7,772 nucleotides of DNA. It comes from Asaia bogorensis. GTDB lineage: Bacteria > Pseudomonadota > Alphaproteobacteria > Acetobacterales > Acetobacteraceae. The number at the start of each line of letters is the position of its first letter. The stretch's first letter is position 1. Of the stretch, positions 6,452-7,772 are shown in pieces. The notes below the pieces were generated by a model. It had not been told where the DNA came from, searched no databases, and worked only from the letters and a program-made list of their open reading frames with translations. The stretch lies in the NCBI GenBank assembly GCA_945873675.1, contig CAMCEP010000126.1, positions 1 through 7,772 on the forward strand. The letters run 5' to 3'. The position numbers and the translations under genes are program-made.

Positions 6452-6495
6452 GCATTTTCCGAGCCGCCAAGTGATTACACTTGGCTTGAAAATGC
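6452..6495 (-). repeat. Palindromic repeat element, copy B
   Basis: Read on the minus strand the order is GCATTTTC, AA, GCCAAGTG, TAAT, CACTTGGC, GGCTCG, GAAAATGC. Both the inner 8-base arms (6466-6473 with 6478-6485) and the outer 8-base arms (6452-6459 with 6488-6495) match perfectly, with an AA / GGCTCG internal loop. Compared with copy A at 4519-4562, the seventh base of the inner arm changes from C to T and its partner from G to A, so pairing is kept. The element sits in the divergent gap about 72 bases upstream of mutL and about 44 bases upstream of scoA. It may simply be an intergenic repeat, or a hairpin in a 5' leader if transcription starts outside it. Confidence 0.75.
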
Positions 6496-6538
6496 TCTAG
6501 ACACCCCCCCAGAACGGCAAGCATTGGGGGCAAGGCCC

Positions 6539-7276
6539 ATGAAGAAAATCTATCCGGATGCCAAGGCGGCGCTTTCCGGCCTGTTGCGCGATGGCATGGT
6601 GATCCATTCCGGCGGCTTCGGGCTTTCGGGCATCCCCACCCTGCTCATTGAAGCCATCCGCGATTCCGGCGTGAAGGACCTGACCGTGGTCTCCAACAAT
6701 GCCGGGGTGGATGATGCAGGGCTCGGCCTTTTGCTCAAAACCCGCCAGATCCGCAAAATGATTTCAAGCTATGTCGGCGAAAACGCTGAATTCGCCCGGC
6801 AATATCTGGCCGGTGAGCTTGAGATTGAATTCAACCCGCAGGGCACTTTGGCCGAGCGTATTCGCGCCGGCGGCGCTGGCATCCCCGCCTTTTTCACGAA
6901 AACCGGCGTTGGCACGGAAGTCACCAAGGGCAAGGAAACGCGTGAATTTGATGGCGAGACCTTTGTGATGGAGCGCGGCATTGTGGCCGACCTTGCCATC
7001 ATCCACGCCTATATGGCCGATCACGAAGGCAATTTGGTCTATCGAAAGACCGCGCGGAACTTCAACCCCATGATGGCAACCGCGGCGCGCGTCACGGTAG
7101 CCCAAGTGGAACATCTGGTCCGCCCCGGAGAGATTGACGCGGACCACATCCACACGCCGGGTATTTTCGTCAAACGCATGATCACCTGCCCGACTGGCTA
7201 CGAAAAACGCATTGAACAGCGCACTGTCCGCAAGCACGCGCCCGCCGCTGCGGCCGGCGCTGAGTCCCAGGGATAA
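6539..7276 (+). CDS. scoA: Succinyl-CoA:3-ketoacid CoA-transferase subunit A
   Basis: This is the alpha subunit of the enzyme that moves CoA from succinyl-CoA to acetoacetate, the activating step for using ketone bodies and related short acids. The protein has 245 residues from ATG 6539, close to the usual size. The N-terminal MKKIYPDAKAAL start fits ScoA, whereas the in-frame TTG at 6524 adds five atypical residues. Family features are DGM...GGFGLSGIPT (18-33), VSNNAGVDDAGLGLLL (51-66), GTLAERIRAGGAGIPAFFT (102-120) followed by KTGVGT, and the C-terminal EKRIEQRTVRK (222-232). The catalytic glutamate is in subunit B. Ribosome-binding sequence GGGGGCAAGG precedes the ATG. Other family-I transferases (for example 3-oxoadipate) are possible, but the C-terminal motif favours ScoA. 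Confidence 0.93.
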   Translation: MKKIYPDAKAALSGLLRDGMVIHSGGFGLSGIPTLLIEAIRDSGVKDLTVVSNNAGVDDAGLGLLLKTRQIRKMISSYVGENAEFARQYLAGELEIEFNPQGTLAERIRAGGAGIPAFFTKTGVGTEVTKGKETREFDGETFVMERGIVADLAIIHAYMADHEGNLVYRKTARNFNPMMATAARVTVAQVEHLVRPGEIDADHIHTPGIFVKRMITCPTGYEKRIEQRTVRKHAPAAAAGAESQG

Positions 7277-7280
7277 GGAG
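7275..7280 (+). promoter_or_regulatory. scoB ribosome binding site overlapping scoA stop
   Basis: AAGGAG begins inside the TAA stop of scoA (7274-7276) and lies seven bases before the scoB ATG. This coupling suits two subunits needed in equal amounts. Confidence 0.85.
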
Positions 7281-7287
7281 AAAAACC

Positions 7288-7772
7288 ATGGCCTGGAACC
7301 GCGATGAAATGGCCGCTCGTGCGGCGCGCGAATTGCAAGATGGCTTCTATGTGAATCTTGGCATCGGCATCCCGACGCTGGTCGCCAATCACGTGCCCGC
7401 CGGCTTCAATGTGCAGCTGCAAAGCGAAAATGGCATGCTGGGCCTTGGCCCCTTCCCCTACGAAGGTGAAGAAGACGCCGATCTGATCAATGCCGGCAAG
7501 CAGACCATCACGCAGTTGCCGACCAGTTCCTTCTTCGATTCCGCGCAATCCTTCGGGATGATCCGCGGCGGGCATATTGACCTTTCCATCCTGGGCGCGC
7601 TGCAGGTGGCCGAAAATGGCGATCTCGCTAATTGGATGATCCCGGGCAAGATGGTGAAGGGCATGGGCGGCGCGATGGATTTGGTCGCGGGCGTCAAGCG
7701 CGTGATCGTGCTGATGGAACATACCGCCGGCGGCAAGCCCAAGCTGCTCAAGCAATGCGGCCTGCCGCTGAC
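7288..7772 (+). CDS. scoB: Succinyl-CoA:3-ketoacid CoA-transferase subunit B (partial, cut by window end)
   Basis: This is the beta subunit, partner of the scoA product in acetoacetate activation. The frame from ATG 7288 stays open to the edge and gives 161 codons of an expected 210 to 220, so only the C-terminus is missing. It begins MAWNRDEMAARAARELQDG. It then shows YVNLGIGIPTLVANHVP (21-37), the SENG motif (46-49) with the catalytic glutamate E47 that forms the CoA thioester intermediate, GMLGLGPFPYEGEED (49-63), FFDSAQSFGMIRGGHIDLSILGALQV (about 82-108), and NWMIPGKMVKGMGGAMDLV (about 115-133). All are typical of ScoB. It starts 11 bases after scoA, so the two form an operon. Confidence 0.94.
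   Translation, partial: MAWNRDEMAARAARELQDGFYVNLGIGIPTLVANHVPAGFNVQLQSENGMLGLGPFPYEGEEDADLINAGKQTITQLPTSSFFDSAQSFGMIRGGHIDLSILGALQVAENGDLANWMIPGKMVKGMGGAMDLVAGVKRVIVLMEHTAGGKPKLLKQCGLPL

Noticed and set aside
6482..6496. Possible sigma-54 promoter (TTGGC...ATGCT) before scoA
   Set aside because: The distance between the GG and GC elements is one base short of the required spacing, and the bases belong to repeat copy B.

Overview
The window looks like chromosomal DNA from a GC-rich alphaproteobacterium. GC content, strong AAGGAG-type ribosome binding sites, an aapQMP-type transporter and the style of MutL all fit Rhodospirillales or Acetobacteraceae (Roseomonas-like). The phylum-level class is fairly safe; the family is a guess from memory. 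I see no transposase, phage gene, tRNA, rRNA or CRISPR array, and most of the window is ordinary metabolism and housekeeping.

Layout. Positions 1-138 are a non-coding or gene-end stretch that cannot be resolved at the window edge. Positions 139-3285, on the minus strand, hold a compact three-gene operon transcribed aapQ, aapM, aapP: two permeases and the ATPase of a polar (general L-) amino-acid ABC importer. The substrate-binding protein gene (aapJ) that usually precedes aapQ is not here. A 305-base divergent interval (3286-3590) separates the operon from a plus-strand gene of the ornithine cyclodeaminase / mu-crystallin family (3591-4529). That gene converges on mutL (minus, 4608-6380), a full-length MutL with an intact endonuclease motif. 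Divergent from mutL are the two subunits of a succinyl-CoA:3-ketoacid CoA-transferase, scoA (6539-7276) and the start of scoB (7288 to the window edge).

How the genes relate. The importer and the cyclodeaminase-family enzyme could serve uptake and breakdown (or imine reduction) of amino acids such as ornithine or proline-type compounds; this is inferred only from the divergent arrangement. ScoAB activates acetoacetate for ketone-body use. MutL is an unrelated repair gene between them.

The most notable non-coding signal is a pair of about 44-base palindromic elements on either side of mutL (4519-4562 on plus, 6452-6495 on minus). They share the same arms and geometry, and a paired C-G to T-A change in the inner stem keeps the pairing, which suggests a dispersed hairpin repeat family. 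One copy supplies the last codons and stop of the cyclodeaminase-family gene. No wholly new multi-gene system is evident.
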